A stretch of DNA of 64,000 bases from Batkoa obscura (lineage: Eukaryota > Entomophthoromycota > Entomophthoromycetes > Entomophthorales > Batkoaceae): NCBI GenBank assembly GCA_030770535.1, contig JASVEC010000022.1, positions 248,001 through 312,000 of the forward strand. The letters are read 5' to 3'. The notes under the pieces were generated by a model. It saw nothing but the letters and a program-made list of their open reading frames with translations. It did not search any database and was not told the DNA's origin. Position numbers and translations under genes: made by a program. This document shows, piece by piece, positions 10,413-20,582 of the stretch (position 1 is its first letter; each line of letters begins with the position of its first letter).

Positions 10413-10464
10413 AAAGAATAACTTTGAGCATAATTAAAAATACGGATCAAGCTTAATATATATA
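10413..10464 (+). promoter_or_regulatory. Shared receptor-gene promoter, gene 1
   Basis: AAAGAATAACTTTGAGCATAA, then ACGGATCAAGCTTAA, then TATATATA at 10457-10464, which ends 50 bp before the ATG. The same string precedes receptor genes 2 and 3 at matching distances. Confidence 0.65.
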
Positions 10465-10514
10465 CAGAAATAAACAATAATTTAATTCATTTTTTTATTC
10501 AAAGAATACATAAA

Positions 10515-11546
10515 ATGGATATCAACGATCGCACAGTAAAGGTAGTAGAAATCATCGCCTCGATCATCTGCGTTTTATCTATCCTATTTAACTGTTTATC
10601 CATCTATCTTGTCATCTCCATAAAAAAAACTGACAAACTAAACACTGGATTAGGGTTGATCTTGCTCGTAGCTTTCTATGACTTAGTAGGTCCAACAGTG
10701 GGCCTAATTCAAGTAATCGTAATTAAAGCAACAAATAGTAACTTTTTAAACACAAGCTCATTATGTCAACTCGTTGGAATTATCGAGTCTTTAGTACCAT
10801 TTATATCTACAGGTGCTGTGGCTTTACTTTCAATAGAGAGATATTTATACATTTTTCAAATTATTATACCTCGCTTTACAATGTTCCTAATGATTGCTGG
10901 GCATTTTTGTTTAGGCCTATTATTATCTAGCTTAGCCTCAGTAGGACAAGATTTTCGATTAGCTACTTCAAGGATGATATGTATGGTAGAGCCTACTAGC
11001 GGGGTCTTTGGACAGATATGGTTTTATTCAATCTTGTTTTTTTTAGCATTACATACAATCATAATCATATTTTGTTATACAAAGATTATACTGTTAAGAA
11101 GGGTTTTGAGCAACTCCGTACAAGTTCCAATAGAGATTAGTACTACTAACCCAAAAAACAATACAATTGATAGCTCACAGGATTTTATTACCAACCATTT
11201 CAACAAAATTAGGGACTCCTCAAGTAGCGGAGATGTGTGTCCGCTAACTGAACAAGATAAAAGGTTTATTAAATATAAGCCAGACCGTTTCGTTATCAAG
11301 GCTGTGTTATTAATGACCAGTTATTTGATCTGTGTCATCCCTGGTCTTGTAGTTATCATCTACCATGCGATTAAGGTCAATATTCTTGGTGATCCTTCTC
11401 CACTACCTGCCGCTATATCCGCTACCATGTTTTTACCTTTATTTTCCATTTCCCTTATAAACCCCATTTTACTTATCTCTTTACATTCCAAAGTATCTGA
11501 TCGTTTGTCTGAATTGATTAGCAAGGTTTTTAGTTGCTTTGGATAA
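10515..11546 (+). CDS. Class A-like seven-helix receptor (GPCR) 1
   Basis: Single-exon gene of 343 residues with seven hydrophobic segments, at about 10-36, 46-66, 84-115, 122-144, 166-192, 259-286 and 299-322. Rhodopsin-family landmarks are present: Asn26 in helix 1, Asp56 in helix 2, Cys84 at the top of helix 3 and Cys156 in loop 2 (the likely disulphide), Glu-Arg-Tyr at 108-110 ending helix 3, and Asn-Pro at 316-317 in helix 7. The third cytoplasmic loop (193-258) is Ser/Asn-rich and basic, as expected for G-protein coupling. The likely role is sensing an external ligand at the plasma membrane; the ligand is unknown. It is the first of four paralogues in 10 kb. Confidence 0.88.
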   Translation: MDINDRTVKVVEIIASIICVLSILFNCLSIYLVISIKKTDKLNTGLGLILLVAFYDLVGPTVGLIQVIVIKATNSNFLNTSSLCQLVGIIESLVPFISTGAVALLSIERYLYIFQIIIPRFTMFLMIAGHFCLGLLLSSLASVGQDFRLATSRMICMVEPTSGVFGQIWFYSILFFLALHTIIIIFCYTKIILLRRVLSNSVQVPIEISTTNPKNNTIDSSQDFITNHFNKIRDSSSSGDVCPLTEQDKRFIKYKPDRFVIKAVLLMTSYLICVIPGLVVIIYHAIKVNILGDPSPLPAAISATMFLPLFSISLINPILLISLHSKVSDRLSELISKVFSCFG

Positions 11547-12960
11547 GGTTTTCTCTCAGGTTGTAAGTATCTGTTGGCTAATTTTTCTTTCTTTTCTCTG
11601 TTTTTCTCTTCTTAGTGAAGTTACATTCATAAACTTTTTATTTGCTGTTTACTGAATGGTTTGTAATTTTTACTATTATATTGAATGCCAATTTTTAATT
11701 TTTAAACTTACCAAAATTGTAAAAAAATATCAAATTAATTTCTTTCACATAAACTTTACACTCATTTCGGATCTAATCAGATACAGTGCTTAAAAAGATT
11801 GTCTCAAAGTGAAGGATTAAACTTCGGACCAAGTTTACAATATTATTTTTTTCATAGTTGAAATGCTTTTTATGAATCGATATTAAAAAACAAATCATTA
11901 TCAAGTTTTAAAGATGATTAGTAATAAACAAATTATAGCAGCTTTTTCTTAGAAATTACATGTCTGACACAGTGCTCATCAAAATTCTAAAATCAAAGTA
12001 AAAGGTTTAAAAAGTGTCAAATTATACTACTTGTAAATAGTAGGAAGACTAAAAGATCTGTTTTTTAAAATTTTACAACTAATTTTAGATCATTTTCAAC
12101 TAAAGGAAAAGAGGAAAAATTCTTTAGCTAGGAAGGATTTCTATTTGCAGATATGTACTTGGGTAGGATTAAGACCTGATTGGGATCCAAATATTAATTT
12201 ACAGTATTGGCGGTAGATAGCCCAATTAAATGAGGCAACGACCGATAGTAAAGAAAAAATGGAATAAGTTAGGAAGAGGCCTAAACCCCAGTTTATTGAG
12301 CTAGTGCTAAAATAATTTCATAGTGTACGAGAAGCCAAAACCCAGGTATACTAGGAATGTGTGAAAGCTTATTAAAACCTTAGATTATTTTTTAATAGTA
12401 ATTCATTTTGCAGTAGTACTTGTTACAGTTACTTCAATTTAAACACAAGATTCTTAGAAAAAACTACTGCAGCTAATCATTTGTACAATCGATTTTTCCA
12501 GAGCCAGATCCTGATTCTTACATTTTATCTAAATTTCAATCTGAATCTTTACTCCTAAATAAGGAATTAAGAATGTGGTATTGAGCTGAAGGAGCTGTCT
12601 TAAACCACTTCACAGGTAATCACACTTTTATCAAAATATGGAAGAAGAATTTTATCATGGATTTTGACAAAGATTTTTACTTTTGAAGGAATGGTTGAAA
12701 TGGTTGGTCAGACCCAAAATGTTATAAATAAAATTTACTATTAATTTAAGTTAAATATAGGTTTGGTATTTTAATTTTATATTTATTCACAATTTTAATG
12801 AACTTAAGGATAGGGAATCCGACATTGCCTGAAATACAATTAAAACAAAGATGTTTAATAAATAACTAACCAAGTAGTCTACTTATAAAAATAACTTAAA
12901 CAAGGCAAAAAGAGACAAAAGAAAAAACAATCTACAGAACTTATAAATCGATAAAAAGTC
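11547..12960. other. Intergenic between convergent receptor genes 1 and 2
   Basis: The first 150 bp are 3' flank shared with receptor gene 3 (TTTTCTCTTCTTAGTGAAG against TCCTCTCTTATGTGAAG). Between about 12080 and 12660 the base composition is less AT-rich than its surroundings and resembles eroded coding DNA (for instance a plus-strand run reading IAQLNEATTDSKEKME), with frequent stops. I cannot assign it. No intact gene is present. Confidence 0.4.
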
Positions 12961-13980
12961 TTATCCGAAAAAACTAAAAACCTTGCTCATCAATTCAGAT
13001 AGACGATCGGACACTTTGGAATGTAAAGAGAAAAGTAAAATGGGGTTTATAATCGATATCGAAAATAGAGGCAAAAACATAGCAGCGGATAAAGTTGGGG
13101 ATAATGGAGAAGGATCATCATAGACATTAACTATGATGGCATGATAAATGATGATTGCAAGACTAGGAATAACACATATCAAATAGCTGGTCATTAACAA
13201 GGCAGCCTTGATAACAAAACGATCTGGTTTATATTCAATTACTCTTTTATCCTCTTCAATGGGTTTGAACGCAACATTTGTACTCAAAGAGTCCCTAATC
13301 TTATTGAAATGATTAGTAATAAAATTTTGTTTATTGCCACTTTTGTTTTTAGGATTAGTGATACTGATCGCAACAGGTACTTGTACAGAGCAGTTCAAGA
13401 CCTTCCTCAACATCAAGATTTTTGTGTAACAAAAGATAATAATTATTGTATGTAAAATTAAAAAAACTAATAGTGAATAAAACCAAATCCGTCCAAAAAC
13501 GCCACCATTAGGTTCTACCATACATATCATTCGTGAAGTAGCTAGGTGATAATTTTCTCCAATCGAGGCTAAACTCGATAGTAGTAAGCCTAAGCAGAAA
13601 TGTCCAGCAACTATCAGAAACATTGTAAAGCGGGGTATAACGATTTGAAAAATGTATAAATATCTTTCTATTGAAAGTAAAGCCACAGCACCTGTAGATA
13701 TAAATGGTGTTAAAGACTCAATGATTCCAACGAGTTGACATAATGAACTTGTGGTTAAAAAGTTGCTACCTATTGCATTAATTACGGTCTCTTGGATAAT
13801 ACCTATTGTTGGGCCTATCAAGTCATAGCAAGCTACAAGTAAGATTAGATTTAAGCCAGTATTTAGTTTGTCAGTTTTTTTGATAGAGAAGACAAGATAT
13901 ATCGATAAACAATTAAATAAAATGGCCAAAATGCAAAGGATCGAGGTAATGACTTCTACTGTTATTACAGAGTAGGGCAT
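12961..13980 (-). CDS. Class A-like seven-helix receptor (GPCR) 2
   Basis: Single-exon, 339 residues starting MPYSVITVEV. The frame is open for 31 more codons upstream, but that stretch contains the TATA box and conserved promoter, and receptor gene 3 starts at the same MPYS. I therefore place the start at 13980. It has the same seven helices, helix-3 and loop-2 cysteines, Glu-Arg-Tyr and helix-7 Asn-Pro as gene 1. A 222-bp tract (13362-13583), covering the end of helix 4 to loop 3, is identical at DNA level to gene 3 although the flanking coding sequence differs. It converges with gene 1. Confidence 0.87.
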   Translation of the reverse strand: MPYSVITVEVITSILCILAILFNCLSIYLVFSIKKTDKLNTGLNLILLVACYDLIGPTIGIIQETVINAIGSNFLTTSSLCQLVGIIESLTPFISTGAVALLSIERYLYIFQIVIPRFTMFLIVAGHFCLGLLLSSLASIGENYHLATSRMICMVEPNGGVFGRIWFYSLLVFLILHTIIIIFCYTKILMLRKVLNCSVQVPVAISITNPKNKSGNKQNFITNHFNKIRDSLSTNVAFKPIEEDKRVIEYKPDRFVIKAALLMTSYLICVIPSLAIIIYHAIIVNVYDDPSPLSPTLSAAMFLPLFSISIINPILLFSLHSKVSDRLSELMSKVFSFFG

Positions 13981-14027
13981 TTTTATTTGTTTTTTTATTG
14001 AAAAGTGAGTCAAATTATGATATGCTT

Positions 14028-14090
14028 TTATATATATAGATTGAGCTCGATCCGTATTTTTTGTTATGCTCAAAGTTATTCTTTAATGAA
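14028..14090 (-). promoter_or_regulatory. Shared receptor-gene promoter, gene 2
   Basis: On the minus strand: AAAGAATAACTTTGAGCATAA, ACGGATCGAGCTCAATC, then TATATATATA, about 50 bp upstream of the chosen ATG. The spacing and motifs match genes 1 and 3 and support the shorter start. Confidence 0.65.
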
Positions 14091-16890
14091 TCAGGTGTAG
14101 TATCCTAATAATTTCTTTAATTAATTTATCTTATAAATTTAATTATTTTTTAAAACGTTTATAGATTTTTATTTCATAGAATTTGTATATATACTGATTG
14201 CTTATTCTATCGCTTATTGTGATATTTAGCTTAGTTCATATATTTTTGCAACATATCGTATTTTTAAAATGTAATGTTTTATTACTTTTAGTTATAGGTT
14301 TAGCTTTCACTAATATGCAGCTGCCTGATCTCTTTTGCGATGAGTTTAATTGTTCATTTTGGAGGAAACTTTATACTGAAATTTGATTTAGACACAAAGA
14401 TTAGGCTTTAGAAGAAGATAAACAAATTATTTCACCATAAAATTTTTATCAAATATTTCGTAAAAGAGATGAAATAGCTTAATTTTAATGTTAAATTGAA
14501 TGAAAAAGAAATTAATTAACCTGATTTAACAAACTTGATGAAATCGTGTATCTAGTAAAGTCTTATCAGTATATCCACACTTTAATTAATTAAAAATTAT
14601 GTATTAGCTATTAGGTAGCCCCATTCATGCTGGGAGTTTTATGCATTTCAAAAAGATAGCAAAAAATAACTGCAACAAATATTTCCTAAGTCAAAAACAA
14701 GCCCTATTAAGTAAATTTTTTAACTGTCACTGTTATAATTTGTGTTGTTTTTTAAACGCACAAAACTGCTAACATGAATGTGACTATCTGATATCTTGTT
14801 AAACCGTATTTGTTTTGATTTAATTTTAGTTTCAATGTTAACTTTATTTATATTTGATATATATGTACCTATAAACTTTCTTAATAACAACCAAATCCCT
14901 TAATTTGTAATAATTAACAATCTTATAGGTAGACAGCTAGGACAGTGATAATAAGGAGATATTCCTTGATTGCTTAAACAACTTGGCATTCTTTTAATAA
15001 GTATATGCTTAATACCAAAACTGTATATTTTTTTGTTTTATATGAGGATGTATTTTTTTGTTTAAGAAATTTACTAATAATCTTTCCGCTCAAATAGCGC
15101 TTAAAAAATGGAAAAAGTGATGAAACAAAAAAAAACACCCCCATATGGAGAAAAAATTGAACAAAAACCAATTTAAAATATGTTCGATATTATAGAAAAT
15201 ACAGGTAAACAATATAAAATTTTTTAGAGAAAATGATTATAGTTTTACCCATGATATTTTAATTTTTATTACAGTATTTCTTGTTTTGCTTACTTTCATT
15301 TTTAATAATTGTCGAATATACTTGTCCAAATTGTTTTCTTCATACAGCCGCGATAGGGTGAAAATACCATAATTGGCATTTTGAAAAAATTTAAAAATTG
15401 CCAATACAATTCTCAAAACTATGGGTCAAATTACCAAGATTATCATTATAAGTATCTTTAAAGTTAAATATAACAGTATCAAGATTGTTTTTAAAAAAAG
15501 TTATCAAAATAAAATAAACATATGTTGTAATACTATTTAGCACACATAGTATCTTATTATTTAATAAAAGCTAAAAACGTTATACCTATTATAGTTTTTA
15601 AAAAATATTTTAATTTATTCGACTTTACTGTTTTTCTACTATCTTTAGCTAGCTTCAGTAAAAACTTTGACATACTATAGCAACTTTATACCTCAAAAGT
15701 ATCGTTATTATAACTCAATTTTTTTAAAACAATTATCACTTTTTACTTAATAATATTTTCTATATTACAAAGTTAGGAATATAAACTTTTGTACTGCTAA
15801 ATCTTTCTGTTTTTTGTTTAAACCAAAATTTTACTTCAAATTGAACTGAATAGGTTGCTATAATATTGATTTTAAAACATAAGTTAAAAATAAAAAAATA
15901 TTTTTTTGAAAAAAACGTATCTATATTATAAATACTCATCAACGCTGTTAGATCTAAACAATCAATCCAATTATAATTGAGTAAGGACATTAATATTTTG
16001 CAAAACAAAAGTAAAAACGCAAATATCTTAGAAATAAAACCGCTGTAAAATATTTAAGAACTTATTATGTAATATGATATTATATGTATTGAATATTCCT
16101 ACTGTGTAGTTTTAGTTTATAATAAGGAGTTTTTTGGACGAATAACTTTTTTATCATTACATTTAGCTTTGCCGAAGGATACTCAGATTTCTGGATTAAA
16201 TAATTGAGAGTTGTGCTACTAAAATTCAACACAGGAGTTTAAAAGTTTAAAATTTTAACATATGACTGGAAAATAAAGTTAAATTAGATTAGATAACATT
16301 TAAAATGGAGCAGAGTCCTTATGAAATAATCTTAAGCATTGGTACAGTTTATACTTTTTTTTAAAAAGACTCCCCCTTTATCTTTCTATAACCTATCAAC
16401 CAACGCTAAAAATTTACTTTCAAAAAATAATCAAATTTTTGAGTTTGTCAGTTTTTAGAAAAGGTTTAGTTATTCGGTATACCAAAAACTAGCATCTAAA
16501 TTAATGATAAACAAAACAGGGTACAATTCTAATAAAATCACTAACTAGTTAGCTTTTATTAATTAAATTGCGGATAAACTACTGAGAGTTTACTTTAGAA
16601 CGATCTTACCCAGTTTATTTAATTTAGTTTTATTTTGAACTGTTTTAAATTGGTTTATATTAAATTATTATTAGAGTTTAAAAATTTTGGTAGTAATTAA
16701 AGTGTTTATAAAAATGTTATAGTATAAATTAATAGAATAGTATACAAAGCATATAATCTAAACTATCTTCTATAATAAATGATAGGAAAAGCAACTCCCG
16801 TATACAAAAACGTCAATAAAAAATAAAAAATTCTTAAAATAACTAAAGAATAAATAGATTCTTATAAAAAATTTAATTAAAAACTTCTTG
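14091..16890. other. Intergenic between divergent receptor genes 2 and 3
   Basis: 2.8 kb of AT-rich DNA with one F1 MITE (15043-15143). Short open frames at 14198 and 15760 lack support. The last few hundred bases (from about 16470) are duplicated upstream sequence shared with receptor gene 1. Nothing else is recognised. Confidence 0.55.
15043..15143 (-). mobile_element. F1 MITE copy 9
   Basis: Full length (TGAGGATG...CACCCCCA), TA on both sides. Confidence 0.87.
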
Positions 16891-16911
16891 GATACTTCAG
16901 CTACTTATAAA

Positions 16912-16963
16912 AGAATAGCTTTGATCATAATTAATATTAGGGGTCGAGACCAATCTATATATA
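16912..16963 (+). promoter_or_regulatory. Shared receptor-gene promoter, gene 3
   Basis: AAGAATAGCTTTGATCATAAT, GGGTCGAGACCAATC, then TATATATA at 16956-16963, which ends 50 bp before the ATG, the same distance as in gene 1. Confidence 0.65.
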
Positions 16964-17013
16964 CATAAGAAAACCATAATTCGATTTATTTTTTTACTTA
17001 AAAAATATTAAAA

Positions 17014-18036
17014 ATGCCCTACTCAGTACTAGCAGTGGAGCTCATTGCTTCAATCATCTGTATTTTAGCCATTGCGTTCAATTGCTTATCTATTTACTTA
17101 GTCTTCTCCATTAAAAAAACTGACAACCTAAACACAGGTTTAAGCTTGATTTTACTCGTGGCTTGTTATGACTTGATAGGTCCAACAATAGGTATCATTC
17201 AAGAGACAGTGATAAGTACAACGGGCAGCAACTTTTTAACCACAAGTTCATTATGTCAACTCGTTGGAATCATTGAGTCTTTAACACCATTTATATCTAC
17301 AGGTGCTGTGGCTTTACTTTCAATAGAAAGATATTTATACATTTTTCAAATCATTGTTCCTCGTTTTACAATGCTCTTAATGACCGCTGGACACTTTTCT
17401 TTAGGCTTATTACTATCGAGTTTAGCCTCGATTGGAGAAAATTATCACCTAGCTACTTCACGAATGATATGTATGGTAGAACCTAATGGTGGCGTTTTTG
17501 GACGGATTTGGTTTTATTCACTATTAGTTTTTTTAATTTTACATACAATAATTATTATCTTTTGTTACACAAAAATCTTGATGTTGAGGAAGGTCTTGAA
17601 CTGCTCTGTACAAGTACCTGTTGCGATCAGTACCATTAATCCCAAGGATAATAAAAGTGATAATACACAAAATTTTATTACTAATCATTTTAACAAGATA
17701 AGAGATTCTTCGAACAGTAAGGATGCGTTTACACTCATTGAAGAGGATAAAAGAGTAATTGAATATAAACCAGATCGTTTTCTCATCAAAGCCATCCTGT
17801 TAATGACCAGCTATTTGATATGTATTATTCCTGGTCTTGCGATTTTTATTCATCATACTATCATAGTTAATGTCTACAATGATCCTTCTCCATTATCCCC
17901 AACTTTATCCGCTGTTATGTTCCTGCCTTTGTTTTCAATATCGCTTGTAAACCCCATTTTACTTATTTCTTTACATTCCAAAGTGTCTGATCGTCTATCT
18001 GAGTTGTTGAGTAAGATTTTTAGTTCCTTCAGATAA
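17014..18036 (+). CDS. Class A-like seven-helix receptor (GPCR) 3
   Basis: Single-exon, 340 residues, MPYSVLAVEL start. It is most similar to gene 2, including the 222-bp identical tract 17411-17632. Helix-3 Glu-Arg-Tyr, loop-2 Cys and helix-7 Asn-Pro (NPILLISLHSK) are all kept. The basic, Ser/Asn-rich third loop (NHFNKIRDS) is conserved across genes 1-3. Likely a plasma-membrane receptor with an unknown ligand. Its 5' flank shows it arose with gene 1 by duplication of a unit of about 1.7 kb. Confidence 0.88.
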   Translation: MPYSVLAVELIASIICILAIAFNCLSIYLVFSIKKTDNLNTGLSLILLVACYDLIGPTIGIIQETVISTTGSNFLTTSSLCQLVGIIESLTPFISTGAVALLSIERYLYIFQIIVPRFTMLLMTAGHFSLGLLLSSLASIGENYHLATSRMICMVEPNGGVFGRIWFYSLLVFLILHTIIIIFCYTKILMLRKVLNCSVQVPVAISTINPKDNKSDNTQNFITNHFNKIRDSSNSKDAFTLIEEDKRVIEYKPDRFLIKAILLMTSYLICIIPGLAIFIHHTIIVNVYNDPSPLSPTLSAVMFLPLFSISLVNPILLISLHSKVSDRLSELLSKIFSSFR

Positions 18037-18959
18037 GGCTTTTCATCAATTTGTGAATATAGAAGTCCGTTTTTCTCTTTTCTTTCCTTCTTTTCATCCT
18101 CTCTTATGTGAAGTTGCTTTCATAAGCTGTTTCATTCGTTGTTTATTAAATGATTTTTAAATTTTATTCCATTATTGACAATGTAGACTTTTGAATTTTA
18201 AAATTATAAAACTACAATTACTTTGATAATTTTTTTTAAATGCAACTAATTGGAAACTCAAATAAAATGAACCAAATCATACTCTTTAGTAAAGTTGATT
18301 CCCTTAGTAAGCTTTAAATCCCGTTATCGTTAGAATGAGTAAAAAGAGTATAAAGTAATTATAAACATTTATAGCATGTTGAGTTTTAGTTTTTATAAAA
18401 AATATAAAATGATTAGAAGTTTAATTTTCAAAAAAGCTTAGTTTAATCTATTTGAAGAATAGCTGGAAAAGAATCATGATAAAATGAAGTGTGTCTGAAT
18501 ATAACCACTTTCCCATGTAACGCTGTAAAAAAGCCGTTATTTTGGCCTTTCTTATTTAAAGTATTGTTCTTTACACCTGTTGCATTTCTTTTGCGACCTA
18601 ACTAACTCTTCATTTGAAAGAAAAATCTATTTATATTTGTTAAAATTTGAAAATTAGGCTTTAAAGAAATTAGCTGTACATATGATTTAGCTATAAAAAT
18701 GATCACTAAAAAATTTGCAAAAGAACTGCAACAGGCGTAATTTATTGACTGGTATCTAGATTTCGATCCACTTATTCCAAATAATTTTATGGAAAGTCAA
18801 TTGTATCCAATAAAAACAAGCATAACTTAAACCAGCTATTTTAATTAGCTTTTAAAAAATCCAAGAATATTAAATGATCAAAAACTCTACCAACAAAAGG
18901 GAATAAAACATGGCAGTAACTCAAAAAATACATTATTATTAGTTTATTTTATCTAACCT
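18037..18959. other. Intergenic between receptor genes 3 and 4
   Basis: No gene or repeat recognised apart from duplicated 3' flank in the first 150 bp. A ten-codon upstream frame (ATG 18910 to TAG 18942) ends 17 bp before the start of receptor gene 4 and would be a uORF if it lies in the 5' leader. The TATA-containing promoter shared by genes 1-3 is absent here. Confidence 0.45.
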
Positions 18960-19976
18960 ATGGTCTACTCAACCTTGCCAGTTGAAATATTGTGTTTGAC
19001 AATATGTATACTCTCATTGATTATTAATAGCATAGCCATCACAATTGTAGTCTATTTAAAAAAACAATCCAAGCTTACCAATGGCTTAAATTTGATCTTA
19101 TTAGTCTCAAGCTATGATCTGATAGCACCTGTGGTAGGTTTAGCGCAAGGGATAAGCTCAAGAGTCATAGGCTTTAATATTTTAGAAATTGAGTATTTAT
19201 GCCAGATTATTGGTATCCTTGAATCGTTAGTGCCTTTTCTTTCTACTGGCGCGGTTACCTTTTTATCGTTAGAAAGATATTTTTTTATTTTACAGATTAT
19301 TATTCCAAAATCAGTTACCATTGCAGTCACTAGTTTACATTTTGCTATTGGACTAACCTTGGCTGTACTGGCCTCAGTTCATGGGGATTATACTATGGCT
19401 AGCTCAAGGATGATATGTATGGTAAGGCCAAGCAGTGGTATCTTTGGTAGAATATGGTTTTATAGCTTATTGATCTTTTTAATTTTACATACAATCATCA
19501 TCGTCTTTTGCTATATCAAAATTATCACTTTAAGGAGACTGGTAAGTAAAACAATTAAGATACCTATTGAATCGATAGCCACCTCTAATCAAAGTCAAAA
19601 TCATACCACAGAAAATTTCATTACCAAACATTTCAATGAAATACCAATTGCTATGTCAGAGAACAGTGAAGAAACGGCGATACCTCCACAGAACTTCGTT
19701 AGTTTTAAACCGGATCGATTTGTTATTAAAGCAATGATACTAATGATTAGCTATCTGATTTGCTTACTACCTAGTATCGTCATCTTAATTTACCAGGCAG
19801 CGAGGTTCAATATGTATGGGAGTATTCATGTAGGACCTTTGTTGTCGAATTTGATGTTTTTACCACTATTTTCTTTATCCGTGATCAATCCTATCCTATT
19901 AATCTCGCTACATACAAAGGTTTCTAACCAGCTGAGCCTCTGTTTGGATGGCTTGTTTGCATGTTTTAAATTTTAA
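18960..19976 (+). CDS. Class A-like seven-helix receptor (GPCR) 4, divergent paralogue
   Basis: Single-exon, 338 residues. It has the same architecture as genes 1-3: Asn in helix 1, Asp in SSYDLIAP of helix 2, SLERYFFILQ ending helix 3, CMVRPSSG in loop 2, FKPDRFVIKA entering helix 6 and NPILLISLHTK in helix 7. It is clearly more distant in sequence, lacks their promoter and sits head-to-tail behind gene 3. It is the oldest branch of the local cluster. Ligand unknown. Confidence 0.87.
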   Translation: MVYSTLPVEILCLTICILSLIINSIAITIVVYLKKQSKLTNGLNLILLVSSYDLIAPVVGLAQGISSRVIGFNILEIEYLCQIIGILESLVPFLSTGAVTFLSLERYFFILQIIIPKSVTIAVTSLHFAIGLTLAVLASVHGDYTMASSRMICMVRPSSGIFGRIWFYSLLIFLILHTIIIVFCYIKIITLRRLVSKTIKIPIESIATSNQSQNHTTENFITKHFNEIPIAMSENSEETAIPPQNFVSFKPDRFVIKAMILMISYLICLLPSIVILIYQAARFNMYGSIHVGPLLSNLMFLPLFSLSVINPILLISLHTKVSNQLSLCLDGLFACFKF

Positions 19977-20582
19977 GTTTTTTTGTGTTAAAATATAATA
20001 TATAATAATGTGTTTTTAATTAACATTATGGCTTATATATCTATTTGAGTTGATATTACGGTTGATTTTTAACGGTAATTTGTTTCAATTGAAATGAAAA
20101 AATTATTGTATCCATTAGATTATTTTTACACTTAGAGCCTTGCATTAATAAAATTAGTAATTAAATAACTTTAAAAACGCCTGTAAATATTCATAATTCA
20201 TAAAACAATAGGACTTTTAATACTCCATAATTTCTAAGGTGGCAAATTGTATATAAATGAAAGTACTATTTGATATACTATAATAGTTTTAATTAGTTAA
20301 TAAACAACTTACCAACTTGATATTTATTTAAAGAAAAGAACTCATAAACTCCAAATCTAAATTTCTACTTGGAACTATTAATAATAGCTTATATTTGTGA
20401 AAATAACTTTTATAATAAAAGTAATATTTATCCTGTAAGATAGCATCAATATATAGGGGTGTTTTTTTTTATTTCATCACTTTTTCCATCTTTAAGCGCT
20501 ATTTGAGTGGAAAGATTGTTAGTAGAATTCTTAAATACAGAAATACATCCCCATATATAACAAATTCCAAGGATACCACCTG
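19977..20582. other. Intergenic, with one F1
   Basis: AT-rich 3' flank of receptor gene 4. It holds only the F1 MITE at 20454-20553. Confidence 0.55.
20454..20553 (+). mobile_element. F1 MITE copy 10
   Basis: Full length (TAGGGGTG...CATCCCCA) between TA dinucleotides. Confidence 0.85.

Noticed and set aside
13981-14073. 31 additional N-terminal codons for receptor gene 2
   Set aside because: The stretch includes the TATA box and leader conserved with receptor genes 1 and 3, which start at the later ATG.
14198-14386. 62-codon hydrophobic frame
   Set aside because: No ATG at its start and only AT-rich hydrophobic codons; likely chance.
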